A stretch of 64,000 nt of DNA from Woodsholea maritima DSM 17123 (lineage in GTDB: Bacteria; Pseudomonadota; Alphaproteobacteria; Caulobacterales; Maricaulaceae): contig NZ_KB908063.1 of assembly GCF_000382325.1 (NCBI RefSeq), forward strand, positions 1 through 64,000, in the 5' to 3' direction. Under the pieces are notes generated by a model. It saw nothing but the letters and a program-made list of their open reading frames with translations. It made no database searches and was not told the origin of the DNA. Position numbers and translations under genes: made by a program. Within the stretch, counting starts at the first letter, position 1. Each line of letters opens with the position of its first letter. Shown piece by piece: positions 35,296 through 44,121 of this stretch.

Positions 35296-36309
35296 CTATT
35301 CCACATCCACGACAAAGCCATGGCCGTCTTGGATGATTTGCGCCTGTAACAACTCCACCGCCTCGGCCCAGGCGGCATCGGTGGTTTTGGCCTCAAAATA
35401 AATCTCCTGACTTAAGGAGAGGAGCGGACCATAAAGCTGGGTACCCTCGGCGTCATCATGAATGGTAAAACGCGTGCTGGTGGTTTCAAGCTGGGTAAAG
35501 GCCGCACGTACCCGCGCCCAGTATTGCGCCGTCGCGGCCCAATATTCCTCCACCGCAAACGTGCCGACCAGCTCAGCCTTGCGATAGGTATTGACCCCCA
35601 CTTCACGGACCAATTCCTGATGCGGTGTCGTGCGCAGGATCAGCTTGGAATTATCCTGTTCATGGGTCCACCCCCAAGGCGTGATGGTGTGGCGATTAAC
35701 GGCCGCGATCACATCATAATCATCACGCGTCGTTGCATCACGGCGCGGTAAAGGCCGCCAGGATACCGGCGGTTGCCAGGTGGCGGCTCCCTCACCATGG
35801 TGCCAGCGCCCAACGCCCGCATAACGCGGGGAATCATCGACTTGATAAACGGTTTGCGACCAGGCCCCGATGCGCTCAGCCGCGCTGACCGGATCGACCC
35901 GCCAAGTTTGAAAACCTTCATAAGCCAGAACCTGGCTCGGTTGATATTGCCAGTCTTGACGCCAATGCTTGATCACAAAGGGCGCATCCTCATCACCGAC
36001 CAGCAAGGCATGCTGCAGCGAAATGAAATCACCGGTATCGGCGATCACCCAAACAACCTCGCGCGCGCCGCTGAGTTTGGGCTCTTTCAGCTCATATCCC
36101 TCAGCAATGGCAACGGTTTCAGTGAAATCAAAGGTTACCGCATAATCGCCCTGCATCGCCAAAATAGCTTGGCGATCGGCTTCATACTGCGCCTCAGTGC
36201 GCGCAGCGCTCACCGCCGGACCCTGATTTAAATCAGCCGGCACACTCGTACAGCCCGCCACCATCAAGACAGCCCCAACCAGACCTATTCTTAGTGATTG
36301 TCGCATCAT
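35296..36309 (-). CDS. Lipoprotein of DUF6607 type
   Basis: 337 residues from the first of two adjacent ATGs (36309, 36306), which follow GAAGGGGAAG. The signal peptide ends in a lipobox, VLMVAGCTS, so the mature protein should be lipid-anchored. The body contains ILAMQGDYAVTFDFTETVA, DTGDFISLQHALLV, VIKHWRQDWQYQ, AWSQTVYQVDDSPRY and NRHTITPWGWTHEQDN, the pattern I recall for DUF6607 proteins; their function is unknown. It is isolated between a repeat block and a structured gap. The open frame extends 97 codons upstream without initiation signals. Confidence 0.72.
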   Translation of the reverse strand: MMRQSLRIGLVGAVLMVAGCTSVPADLNQGPAVSAARTEAQYEADRQAILAMQGDYAVTFDFTETVAIAEGYELKEPKLSGAREVVWVIADTGDFISLQHALLVGDEDAPFVIKHWRQDWQYQPSQVLAYEGFQTWRVDPVSAAERIGAWSQTVYQVDDSPRYAGVGRWHHGEGAATWQPPVSWRPLPRRDATTRDDYDVIAAVNRHTITPWGWTHEQDNSKLILRTTPHQELVREVGVNTYRKAELVGTFAVEEYWAATAQYWARVRAAFTQLETTSTRFTIHDDAEGTQLYGPLLSLSQEIYFEAKTTDAAWAEAVELLQAQIIQDGHGFVVDVE

Positions 36310-36723
36310 CGTCTTCCCCTTCCACACACACAGCCAGGCCCAGATGGCTAAAATCACCCGGTGCAAATTGCGAGCGATTCTGACTTGCGTTCTTAATAAG
36401 ACTGAGGCACAACTATCGCAACTGAGAACCACTTGCAACTGTGGGCGCGCATCTTTCCACGCCTCCCCCATCGGGAAATCGCGTATCGGCAGATGATGTA
36501 AGGGGTTCAAAGTCTGTATCCGGCTTACCGGGAAAGATCCGTCCTTTCCCAGAAGAGCGGCGAGCTGGATACATAAGATCGCCCTGCCTTCCTCGATCAA
36601 AGGCAGGGCGATCTAAATTCATCTTGGCGCGTTTTGTTCCTGGCGCGCTTTGAGGGGAGTAAGCCCGGGCGATTGGTCATCAGCCCGGGCTTACTTATTT
36701 TTGTGGTGATGAGGATTGAGATC
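36310..36723. other. Structured gap: two long hairpins, possible small RNA
   Basis: No gene-like frame is convincing. Two near-perfect hairpins stand out: AGATCGCCCTGCCTT with its complement (36576-36614, 8-9 base loop) and GTAAGCCCGGGC with its complement (36660-36695, 12-base loop). The second is followed on the plus strand by TTATTTTTG, which looks like a terminator facing away from any plus-strand gene. A plus-strand noncoding RNA ending near 36705 would explain this; otherwise the hairpins end the fliI-fliJ transcript on the minus strand. Confidence 0.45.
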
Positions 36724-37140
36724 CTAATTCGCCAGGCGGCGCATGCGCCCTGCGATCTCATCCATTTCATCTTGCTCGGCTTTACGCACGCTTTCCTGAG
36801 CGCGGGCCAGGCGGCGCTCTTCAAGCAATTCGTATTTTTTCAATTCCTGGAAAGCCGTTTCCATGCGGGTGCGCAGCTCATCAGTTTGGGCCTGAACCCC
36901 ATCGAGCGAGGCGCGAAGATTGTCTTTGCGCGCAATAACAGAACGGGCATAGGAGCCATAGGCCAAGAACCCGTCTTTATTTTCCTGCGCGACCACTTGT
37001 TCACCGGGAACGCTTTCTTCCAGGCGATCAATCTGATCGAGAATAGACTGGCGTGCGCGATCTATCTCGGCCATCTGTTTTTGAAGCTCTTCTACTTTGA
37101 ACCGGGCCAGCCGGATCAAAGGTGCGTGCGAGCGTGTCAT
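36724..37140 (-). CDS. fliJ: FliJ-like flagellar export protein
   Basis: 138 residues, almost entirely helical and highly charged, with heptad-like coiled coil throughout ([40 protein letters not shown]). Length and position directly after fliI identify FliJ, the central stalk of the export ATPase and chaperone-recycling factor. The start codon overlaps the fliI stop by four bases (ATGA), so translation is coupled. Confidence 0.88.
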   Translation of the reverse strand: MTRSHAPLIRLARFKVEELQKQMAEIDRARQSILDQIDRLEESVPGEQVVAQENKDGFLAYGSYARSVIARKDNLRASLDGVQAQTDELRTRMETAFQELKKYELLEERRLARAQESVRKAEQDEMDEIAGRMRRLAN

Positions 37141-38462
37141 CCTTGAACTCCCTCATCCACCAAAATTGCGCTTAGGGCTGCGAAACTCTCCTCGATTGAG
37201 GAGGCCTCATCTTTTGCCTGATTAAGTAGCGCCTCTAACGGTTCATTGACCGTAATTGCCCGGTCCACCTCCGGGTTTGAGCCTTGTGCATAAGCGCCCA
37301 GCCGTATCAACTCGGCCATGTCCGCATAGGCAGCAAGATTTTTACGCGCCTCACGCACCAGGGGAGCCTCTTGGGGCTCATAAACCTCTGGGGCAGTGCG
37401 CGAAATTGATTTCAAAACGTCAATCGCCGGGAAACGTCCGCGTTCGGCAATCGCGCGATCCATCACAATATGGCCGTCCAGAATACCGCGTACGGCATCG
37501 GCGACCGGTTCGTTGTGATCATCACCATCCACCAAAACGGTAAATAAACCGGTGATAGACCCGCCACTCTTCACACCAGGGCCGGCGCGCTCCAACAGGC
37601 GGGGTAATTCTGCAAAGACCGACGGGGTATAGCCGCGCGTGGTCGGGGGCTCACCGGCGGCAAGACCGATCTCGCGCTGGGCCAGGGCAAAACGCGTGAC
37701 CGAGTCCATCAGACAGAAGACCGATTTGCCCTGGTCGCGGAAATATTCCGCCACCGTCATCGTCATATAAGCCGCCTGGCGGCGCGCCAAGGCGGGCGCA
37801 TCGGAGGTTTCAGTGATGACGACTGAGCGCGCACGCCCGTCCGGTCCCAGCACATCCTCAACGAACTCGCGGGCCTCACGCCCACGTTCCCCGATGAGGC
37901 CGATCACGATAACATCGGCGTCACATCCGCGCGCCAGCATCGACATCAAAACCGATTTGCCCACGCCCGATCCGGCGAACACGCCCAGGCGCTGCCCCCG
38001 ACGCATCGGGGTAAACAAATTCATCGCGCGCACACCCAGATCCAGACGCTCGCCCAGACGATCGCGCGCATGGGCGCTGGGCGGTCCCCCTTTGAGGTGA
38101 TAGCCCGCCGGGCCATCGGCCAAGGGGCCTAAATCATCCAAAGGTGCACCAAAACTGTCGATCACCCGGCCCAGCCAGCTTTCATGGGGGCGGACCAGTG
38201 CGCCTTCGGGCTGCAAAGTCGCCTCTGCGCCCGGGCGCACACCATGCAGATCGCCAAAGGCCATCATCAAAGCGGTATCGCCGCGAAAGCCGACCACTTC
38301 GCACACGCTGGAGCCATAGCGATGAGAAATCTGCGCACGTGCGCCCAGCGTCAGGCCCGCCATCGGGCCTTGCGCTTCGATCAGCAATCCGTTGACGGCC
38401 GCCACACGCCCCTTATAGGTGCGCGTTTCAAGGCCGCGAACACGTTCGATCAGACTTTGCAC
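37137..38462 (-). CDS. fliI: Flagellum-specific ATPase FliI
   Basis: 441 residues. Walker [13 protein letters not shown] (about residues 160-170), the type III ATPase signature [23 protein letters not shown], and Walker B region [13 protein letters not shown] are present. The N-terminal beta-barrel and C-terminal helical domain are complete. It energises flagellar protein export with FliH (28032) and FliJ. It is the first gene of a two-gene operon; in Caulobacter fliI is a CtrA target. Confidence 0.95.
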   Translation of the reverse strand: MQSLIERVRGLETRTYKGRVAAVNGLLIEAQGPMAGLTLGARAQISHRYGSSVCEVVGFRGDTALMMAFGDLHGVRPGAEATLQPEGALVRPHESWLGRVIDSFGAPLDDLGPLADGPAGYHLKGGPPSAHARDRLGERLDLGVRAMNLFTPMRRGQRLGVFAGSGVGKSVLMSMLARGCDADVIVIGLIGERGREAREFVEDVLGPDGRARSVVITETSDAPALARRQAAYMTMTVAEYFRDQGKSVFCLMDSVTRFALAQREIGLAAGEPPTTRGYTPSVFAELPRLLERAGPGVKSGGSITGLFTVLVDGDDHNEPVADAVRGILDGHIVMDRAIAERGRFPAIDVLKSISRTAPEVYEPQEAPLVREARKNLAAYADMAELIRLGAYAQGSNPEVDRAITVNEPLEALLNQAKDEASSIEESFAALSAILVDEGVQG

Positions 38463-38596
38463 TGCGGTTCTCGCAATAATGAGCCTTTTGGCTCGGGCTT
38501 AAGGTTCATGGAGCGTTATAACGTCAGTGCGGTTTCAACCGCGTAAACATAGATCTCTTTCGCGCACCAACGGCCCACTTTTGACTGATTGGCCCG

Positions 38597-38613
38597 GTTA
38601 GGCTAAACTCAAT
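38597..38613 (-). promoter_or_regulatory. Possible CtrA box upstream of fliI
   Basis: On the minus strand TTGA-N7-CTAACC resembles TTAA-N7-TTAACC with two mismatches. It is about 135 bases before the fliI start. This is a weak match, noted because fliI is a known CtrA target in related bacteria. Confidence 0.3.
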
Positions 38614-38702
38614 TGCATTGATCCACAGGAGATTGCCGATGATTTCGGCACTGCACAATTTTGACCTAACCCTTTGTGCACACGCTGTTATCGGACGCCT
38701 TT

Positions 38703-39041
38703 ATGCCCTCTTTATCTCTAACGGATCTCACCTACGTCACACCTGACGCGCAAACGCTTTTTTCTCAGCTTAATTACAGCCAAGGCCCCGAGCGCGTGGG
38801 TTTGACCGGACCTAACAGGTCTGGAAAGTCTACCCTCCTCGCGCTTATCACCCAAAAACTCACCCCCACGCGCGGGGTGATTAACCTTAGCGGAGCGGTG
38901 TTAAGCCAGGAGCAGAGCTGGGGCTTAGAGCGAAGTCAATGCGCTCCAAGTAATCGGGTTTTAGAGGGCAAGGATGAGACAGTCCTGCGTCATGGCGACA
39001 TTTACGCCCTTGAGCGCCAGCTTGATCACGCTCAGCCATGA
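38703..39041 (+). pseudogene. Truncated ABC-F family ATPase gene
   Basis: About 112 codons from ATG 38703 resemble the start of an ABC-F ATPase: MPSLSLTDLTYVTPDAQTLF, then a Walker A region GLTGPNRSGKSTLLALI and a Q-loop-like segment. The invariant Gly after Asn in Walker A is Arg here, and the frame ends before the signature, Walker B and the whole second ATPase half. The following 300 bases in any frame do not restore them. I read it as a decaying remnant, not a functional protein. No transposase or attachment site is visible at the break. Confidence 0.7.
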
Positions 39042-39341
39042 CCAAGGCTTCACCGACAATCTCACCTTTGATCAGATACTTAACCTAGGTGTACAGCCTC
39101 ACTAGATCTTTTCATTTTTGTCAAAATGCAGTGGAATCCTAGAAAAAACCGCTCAGCTGTTTCCTTTTTCGCCAAAATCTCTATGGTCCGCCTCAGATTT
39201 GTCCGGCCCGTCCCCCATAAGGATATCTGCGTGCAGAAGGGCCTTAAGGACAATTGGCGCGCTTTGTTCGTGCCTCTCACACAATAAAAACAGTTTGGCG
39301 CACCCACGCCACGACCCTGAATACGACGACAAGGATTGCCT
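39042..39341. other. Gap between ABC-F remnant and kamA-like gene
   Basis: About 300 bases with no convincing gene; the promoter of the radical SAM gene should lie in the second half. Part of the sequence may be degraded ABC-F coding DNA. Confidence 0.5.
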
Positions 39342-40787
39342 ATGCCGCTCGATAGTCAGCCTGTGCGGATCGCCGGATCCCGCCCGAAGCAGAAATCACG
39401 TTCGCGACGCCACAAAGATAATCTTTATGGCCAAATTCAAGAGACCAAGTTCAACCGCTATGTTCTGCATGATATTGCGCGCTATCGCCAATATCTGGCC
39501 GAAGGCGGGGCGAGCGTCTATTCTGAGGCAGAATTAAAAGCGCTCGAAGCCTCCGGCGTGTCCAATCGCCTGCCCCCGCGCGCCACGGGCTATTATCTTG
39601 ACCTCGCCAAACGCTCTGAGGCGGTCAATAATCTGATCAAGGCGCGCCCGGAAGAGATGGATGACCTCTCCGGTGAGGCAGACCCTTCCAATCAGCTAAA
39701 ATATTCGCCCATTCCGGGCCTCTTACATAAGTATGAGCTGGTCTTATTATATGTCGTGCGCACCTGCTCGTCCTGGTGTCGGTATTGCTACCGCTCCGAC
39801 TTTCTGACCGGCAAAACGGGTAAAGACACCGCCTCCATCCATGAGATTGCCGACTATATCACCACGCATAATGCCAAGGTGGCCTCAGGCGAGATCACGG
39901 ATAAGCCCCGCATTCGTGAGGCGCTTTTGTCGGGCGGCGATCCGATGGTGCTCTCTAATCGTAATCTCTTTGATTATCTGCATGGTTTGGCCGAAGCGGG
40001 TCTCGATATCATTCGCATCGGCACCAAGGAGATGGCCTTCTACCCCGAGCGCTTTGACGATAATTTCTTCGCCATGCTCGACCTGTTCCACGAGCTGCAC
40101 CCCGATGTGATGATCGCCTTCATGGTGCACTTCACCCACCCGGATGAGTTTTTGCACGTCGAGGCCGATGGCCGCTATGTCTATAACCAGCATGGCCGCC
40201 CAAAGCGCAACCCTCTGGTCCAAGAGGCCGCAAGCCGCCTGCGCGCACGCAGCTTTGTCACCTTGGAAAACCAGACCCCGATTATTGACAGCGTCAATGA
40301 TGATCCCAATGTACTGCGCCTGATGCAGCGCGAGCTTAAACGCATGGGCGTCAATAATCACTATTTCTTCCAATGCCGCGAGATTGAGGGCCATAAAGCC
40401 TTTGCCCTGCCCGTGGAAACGGCCTGGAAAATTCACGCGCAAAGCCAACACAATCTGTCAGGGATTGAGCGCTCGCGCTTTGCCCTCTCCACTGAAGCCG
40501 GCAAGACCGAAGTGGTGGGCGTGATTGAAGGCCGCGAAGAGCTGCGCGCCCTGGGCGGAGAGCTGGGCGATGCCCTGGCCGAGGGTCTGGTGATCTTCCG
40601 TTTACACCGCACCCCTGTGGAAAACCTGCAAGGCGATTTAATCATTGCACGGCGCAATAAAAATGCGCTGTGGATTACTGGATATGAAGATCGCATCCTT
40701 TATGATGGTCGAAAGGGTGCAAATGAAAAAAAATGGGGCCAATTGATGGCAACATTGTTGCCGGTGTTAAGCCAAGCCGCTGAATAA
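39342..40787 (+). CDS. KamA-family radical SAM aminomutase-like protein
   Basis: 481 residues from ATG 39342 (AAGGA six bases upstream). The radical SAM cluster CxxxCxxC is C142-C146-C149 in VRTCSSWCRYCYRSDF. The downstream LLSGGDPMVLSN and the region around EAGKTEVVGV correspond to the SAM/PLP-binding parts of lysine 2,3-aminomutase, including a candidate PLP lysine. The basic N-terminus (SRPKQKSRSRRHK) is unusual. It is longer than EpmB (EF-P lysine mutase) and no epmA or efp lies nearby, so lysine or glutamate 2,3-aminomutase activity, for example in beta-amino-acid osmolyte synthesis, is only a suggestion. No acetyltransferase partner (ablB) is adjacent. Confidence 0.85.
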   Translation: MPLDSQPVRIAGSRPKQKSRSRRHKDNLYGQIQETKFNRYVLHDIARYRQYLAEGGASVYSEAELKALEASGVSNRLPPRATGYYLDLAKRSEAVNNLIKARPEEMDDLSGEADPSNQLKYSPIPGLLHKYELVLLYVVRTCSSWCRYCYRSDFLTGKTGKDTASIHEIADYITTHNAKVASGEITDKPRIREALLSGGDPMVLSNRNLFDYLHGLAEAGLDIIRIGTKEMAFYPERFDDNFFAMLDLFHELHPDVMIAFMVHFTHPDEFLHVEADGRYVYNQHGRPKRNPLVQEAASRLRARSFVTLENQTPIIDSVNDDPNVLRLMQRELKRMGVNNHYFFQCREIEGHKAFALPVETAWKIHAQSQHNLSGIERSRFALSTEAGKTEVVGVIEGREELRALGGELGDALAEGLVIFRLHRTPVENLQGDLIIARRNKNALWITGYEDRILYDGRKGANEKKWGQLMATLLPVLSQAAE

Positions 40788-40810
40788 TTTCAAAGCGTTA
40801 GATTTATCCA

Positions 40811-40847
40811 AAAAAGAGGGCACTGCAAAAAATGCCCTCTTTTTTTA
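40811..40847 (+). terminator. Terminator of the kamA-like gene
   Basis: A 12-base-pair stem AAAAAGAGGGCA / TGCCCTCTTTTT, loop of ten A-rich bases, then a long T tract. It lies 23 bases after the stop codon. Confidence 0.9.
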
Positions 40848-40863
40848 TTTTTTCTTTCACTGC

Positions 40864-40950
40864 TTAAGAGTGATTAACCTCCTTTAAGGACTTCTCGCCC
40901 TAAGCTGCGAAGCACGTTAACCATAGGGCTAACGCGCGGGTTAGTGATTC
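40864..40950 (+). promoter_or_regulatory. ctrA upstream region: TTAA array, CtrA-like boxes and a GANTC site
   Basis: TTAA occurs at 40864, 40874 and 40884, exactly ten bases apart, giving two overlapping TTAA-N6-TTAA units, the first ending TTAACC. A further TTAACC at 40917 faces CTAAC at 40929, and GGTTAG follows at 40939. GATTC (40946-40950), a CcrM-type GANTC methylation site, lies 26 bases before the ATG. These are the elements used for CtrA autoregulation and GcrA/CcrM control of ctrA in Caulobacter; spacing differs slightly from TTAA-N7-TTAAC. Confidence 0.65.
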
Positions 40951-40975
40951 GCGCGAGTGTAAGGCGGAGATATCG

Positions 40976-41677
40976 ATGCGGGTTCTTCTAATCGAAGATG
41001 ACCGAGCTACCGCGCAGGGCATCGAACTGATGCTCAAGTCGGACGGCTTCAACATTTATACAACGGATCTTGGTGAAGAGGGCGTTGATCTGGGTAAGTT
41101 GTATGATTACGACATTATCCTATTAGATCTGAACCTGCCTGATATGCCTGGGTTTGATGTTCTCAAAACTTTGCGGATGGCCAAGGTCGATACCCCGATC
41201 TTGATCCTGACCGGTAATGCGGACATCGATAACAAGGTTCGTGGTCTGGGCTGTGGGGCCGATGATTACCTCACCAAGCCGTTCCACAAAGAAGAGCTGA
41301 TCGCGCGCATTCATGCCATTGTGCGCCGCTCTAAAGGCCATTCTCAATCGGTCATCAAGACCGGGGATATCGCGGTCAACCTCGATGCGAAAACCGTTGA
41401 GGTCAACAATCAGCGCGTTCACCTGACGGGCAAAGAATACCAAATGCTGGAGCTTCTTTCTTTGCGTAAGGGCACAACCTTGACCAAGGAAATGTTCTTG
41501 AACCACCTTTATGGCGGCATGGACGAGCCCGAGCTGAAAATCATCGACGTGTTTATCTGTAAGCTTCGCAAGAAGCTGCAGTCTGCAACCGGCGGCGATC
41601 ATTATATCGAAACCGTTTGGGGCCGCGGCTATGTTCTGCGCGATCCACACGAAGAAATGGAAGTCGGCGCCGCTTAA
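40976..41677 (+). CDS. ctrA: Cell-cycle master response regulator CtrA
   Basis: 233 residues. Receiver domain 1-120 with acidic residues E7-D8-D9 and phospho-acceptor D51 in [14 protein letters not shown]; OmpR-type winged helix 125-225 with [27 protein letters not shown] and the recognition region [10 protein letters not shown]. The C-terminus ends in GAA, close to the hydrophobic AA tail used for ClpXP turnover in Caulobacter. It controls flagellar, chemotaxis and division genes when phosphorylated through ChpT, encoded at 47561-48226 in this window, and is opposed by SciP at 24920. Transcribed alone with its own terminator. Confidence 0.98.
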   Translation: MRVLLIEDDRATAQGIELMLKSDGFNIYTTDLGEEGVDLGKLYDYDIILLDLNLPDMPGFDVLKTLRMAKVDTPILILTGNADIDNKVRGLGCGADDYLTKPFHKEELIARIHAIVRRSKGHSQSVIKTGDIAVNLDAKTVEVNNQRVHLTGKEYQMLELLSLRKGTTLTKEMFLNHLYGGMDEPELKIIDVFICKLRKKLQSATGGDHYIETVWGRGYVLRDPHEEMEVGAA

Positions 41678-41701
41678 TTCAGCGCCAACGTCCTACAGTA
41701 T

Positions 41702-41742
41702 TAAAAACCCGGCTCGGCGCTCCGCCCCAGCCGGGTTTTTTA
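41702..41742 (+). terminator. Terminator of ctrA
   Basis: Stem AAAACCCGGCT / AGCCGGGTTTT with a loop of about 14 bases and a final TTTTTT. It lies about 25 bases after the ctrA stop. Confidence 0.9.
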
Positions 41743-41773
41743 ATATCTCAATGCCATCTCTCGCCATCGCTTA

Positions 41774-41802
41774 CAAAAAAGGGGAGCCAGCGGCTCCCCT
41801 TT
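41774..41802 (-). terminator. Terminator of the chemotaxis operon
   Basis: Stem AAAGGGGAGCC / GGCTCCCCTTT with a 3-base loop; reading minus it is followed by TTTTTTG. It lies 24 bases beyond the cheR stop. The opposite ctrA terminator is only about 30 bases away. Confidence 0.85.
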
Positions 41803-41825
41803 ATACATCACAAGGCGAATTTAGA

Positions 41826-42641
41826 TTAGGCCGCTGCGATCTTCGCCAGGCCTTCAGGCTTGGCATAGAGGCCGCGCTGACCGGGTACGGGACGGAAGGC
41901 GTTGGTGAGGCCCACAACCGTCTCCGCCGCGCCCAGGATCAAGAAGCCATCAGGCTGGAGCTGATTGGCAATCCGCTCAAGCACGCGGCGCTTATCTTCC
42001 ACATCGAAATAGATCAGCACATTGCGGCAGAACACGACATCAAACTTGCCCAGATGACGGAAATCATCCAACAGGTTTAGAACCTCAAACCGCACCATCT
42101 GGCGCAGCATGGGCTTAATTTTCCAGCTATCGCCCATCTGGTCGAAATGCTTGACCAGGCGCTGGATGGCCATACCGCGTTGAACTTCAAACTGGGAATA
42201 AAGACCCGCTTTGGCCTTTTCCAGCACATTCGGGCTAATGTCCGTTGCCAAAATATCCGGACGCACACGCCCCATTTCATTGGCCAGGATGGCCAGCGAA
42301 TAAGGCTCCTGCCCGCTGGAACACGCCGCAGACCAAATGCGAAGATTGCTTGTACGCGCAGGCCCCATGGCTGGAATGATCACATTCTGGAACATGTCAA
42401 AGGGGGTGCGATCACGGAAGAAGAAGGTTTCATGGGTGCACAGGGCTTCGGTGACAACCTTGGCCAAGCGTTGATCCATGCGCATCGCATCGACCAGCGC
42501 CTCAACCGAGGCCATGCCTTCGGCGCGCGCGACCGGAGCCAGGCGGCTTTCGATCAAATATCCCTTTTCCGGCCCCAAAACGAGACCTGAGCGTTTTTTG
42601 ACTTCTGCGGCCAAAATTTGGTGTTTGTGCTCAGGTAGCAT
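41826..42641 (-). CDS. cheR: Chemotaxis protein methyltransferase CheR
   Basis: 271 residues. The N-terminal helical domain is followed by the SAM-dependent domain with THETFFFRDRTPFD, WSAACSSGQEPYSLAI, and VVFCRNVLIYFD. It methylates glutamates on chemoreceptors with S-adenosylmethionine. Its ATG shares a base with the cheB stop (TAATG), and a GGGGGG stretch inside cheB provides the ribosome site. It is last gene of the che operon. Confidence 0.96.
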   Translation of the reverse strand: MLPEHKHQILAAEVKKRSGLVLGPEKGYLIESRLAPVARAEGMASVEALVDAMRMDQRLAKVVTEALCTHETFFFRDRTPFDMFQNVIIPAMGPARTSNLRIWSAACSSGQEPYSLAILANEMGRVRPDILATDISPNVLEKAKAGLYSQFEVQRGMAIQRLVKHFDQMGDSWKIKPMLRQMVRFEVLNLLDDFRHLGKFDVVFCRNVLIYFDVEDKRRVLERIANQLQPDGFLILGAAETVVGLTNAFRPVPGQRGLYAKPEGLAKIAAA

Positions 42642-43726
42642 TATACGCCCCCCTTCAAGCGGCGTGAGAGTTCTACGCCGATATCTTTTAATGGTAAGAT
42701 CATGTCCGCTAGGCCCGCTTCTGCGACCGCGCCGGGCATGCCCCAGACCACACTGGTGGCCTGGTCTTGAACGATCACCTGTCCACCGACATTGCGAATG
42801 ACGCGCGCGCCTTCACGCCCGTCTGCGCCCATACCGGTCAGGACAATCGCCAGTAACGACTTTCCAGCCGCATCTGCGGCCGTCTTGAACATCGGATCTA
42901 CAGCCGGGCGACAGAAATTCACCTGCGGGCCTTGGTCTAATTTGGCCTTAAACGCACCTGGGCTGCCATGAATGGTCATGTGCCAGTCCCCTGGCGCGAT
43001 ATAGGCATGGCCGCCTTTGAGGATTTCACCATCGGTGGCTTCCTTACACGGCATGCCGGCCTTAGTCAGGTGCTCGGCCAAAATCGCGGTAAACAGCTTG
43101 GGCATGTGCTGAGTGATCACCACCGGCACATCGCGAATGCCTTGCAGTGAGCCAATGACTTCGCGTAGCGCCTGCGGCCCTCCGGTTGAGGAGCCAATCG
43201 CCACCAGGCTGGGCTTCGAGCGTACAACCGGGCGGGTAGATACGGGAATATTGGCTGCACGCGCCATAACCGGTGCCGCGCGGCGCGGCGAGAGAGCCGC
43301 CAGCTTGTCTAGCAGCTCCTTACGATAGGCATCTGCACCCGCAACCCGGCCCGCTTCAGGCTTGGGCGCATAATCAGCCGCGCCTAAGGAGAGGGCTTTA
43401 ATGGTGATCTCACCGCCCTTACGGGTCAAAGATGAGGCCATGACCACTTTTGAACGCGGCGAAGCCTTCAAGATCAGCGGTAACGCGGTTAGCCCGTCCA
43501 TGCGGGGCATTTCCACGTCCAAGATCACCAGGTCGGGCTGCAGCTCTTGAGCTTTCTTAACGCCCTGCTCGCCATCAGAACAGGTCGCCAAGACTTGAAA
43601 ACGCTCATCGGCGTCAATCCAGCGCGAGACCAGTCCGCGCACCACCGCAGAATCATCGACGACAATGACCGATGTCAGTCCCGTACGGCTTTGCGCCGCA
43701 CCCATCTGTGTCGGTGAGCCCGTCAT
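42641..43726 (-). CDS. cheB: Chemotaxis glutamate methylesterase CheB
   Basis: 361 residues. The receiver domain has phospho-acceptor D70 in LVILDVEMPRMDG; the linker leads to the catalytic domain with the triad Ser in AIGSSTGGPQAL, His in VITQHMPKLF and Asp in GMGADGREGA. It removes methyl groups and deamidates receptor glutamines when phosphorylated by CheA, giving adaptation. AGGA lies about seven bases before ATG 43726. Confidence 0.96.
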   Translation of the reverse strand: MTGSPTQMGAAQSRTGLTSVIVVDDSAVVRGLVSRWIDADERFQVLATCSDGEQGVKKAQELQPDLVILDVEMPRMDGLTALPLILKASPRSKVVMASSLTRKGGEITIKALSLGAADYAPKPEAGRVAGADAYRKELLDKLAALSPRRAAPVMARAANIPVSTRPVVRSKPSLVAIGSSTGGPQALREVIGSLQGIRDVPVVITQHMPKLFTAILAEHLTKAGMPCKEATDGEILKGGHAYIAPGDWHMTIHGSPGAFKAKLDQGPQVNFCRPAVDPMFKTAADAAGKSLLAIVLTGMGADGREGARVIRNVGGQVIVQDQATSVVWGMPGAVAEAGLADMILPLKDIGVELSRRLKGGV

Positions 43727-43744
43727 CCAGCGTCCTATCTTGTC

Positions 43745-44110
43745 TTAAACCAGGCCGACTTCAGCAAACTTGGATTCAATGATGTCGCCATCGAAGGGCT
43801 TCATCACATATTCGTCCGCCCCCGCGCGCAATGCTTGGGTGATGTTGGACATGTCGTTTTCTGTCGTACAGAAGACCACGATCGGCTTACGCCCACCCTC
43901 TTCTTCACGCAGTGCAATCAAAAAGTCCAAGCCATTCATGACCGGCATATTCCAATCGAGCAAAATCGCTTCAGGCATATTTTTTCGGCAGTAATCGAGG
44001 GCTTGTTGTCCATCGGCCGCCTCTTCACAGGCAAAGCCCATATCCTCGACAATCTTGCGGGCTACTTTTCTGATAACCCTTGAATCATCCACCACCAGGC
44101 AGGTTTTCAT
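43745..44110 (-). CDS. cheY: Chemotaxis response regulator CheY
   Basis: 121 residues from ATG 44110 (GGAG six bases upstream; a GTG at 44113 is too close to it). It is a single receiver domain with acidic D8/D9, phospho-acceptor D52 in ILLDWNMPVMNG, conserved Thr in FCTTEND, and K104 in YVMKPFD. It carries the CheA signal to the switch (FliM/FliN/FliG). It lies between cheW and cheB. Confidence 0.95.
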   Translation of the reverse strand: MKTCLVVDDSRVIRKVARKIVEDMGFACEEAADGQQALDYCRKNMPEAILLDWNMPVMNGLDFLIALREEEGGRKPIVVFCTTENDMSNITQALRAGADEYVMKPFDGDIIESKFAEVGLV

Positions 44111-44121
44111 CACCGTCTCCT

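Noticed and set aside
35166..35396. Small open frames across the second repeat block
   Set aside because: They are made of repeat sequence and of the antisense of the DUF6607 gene end.
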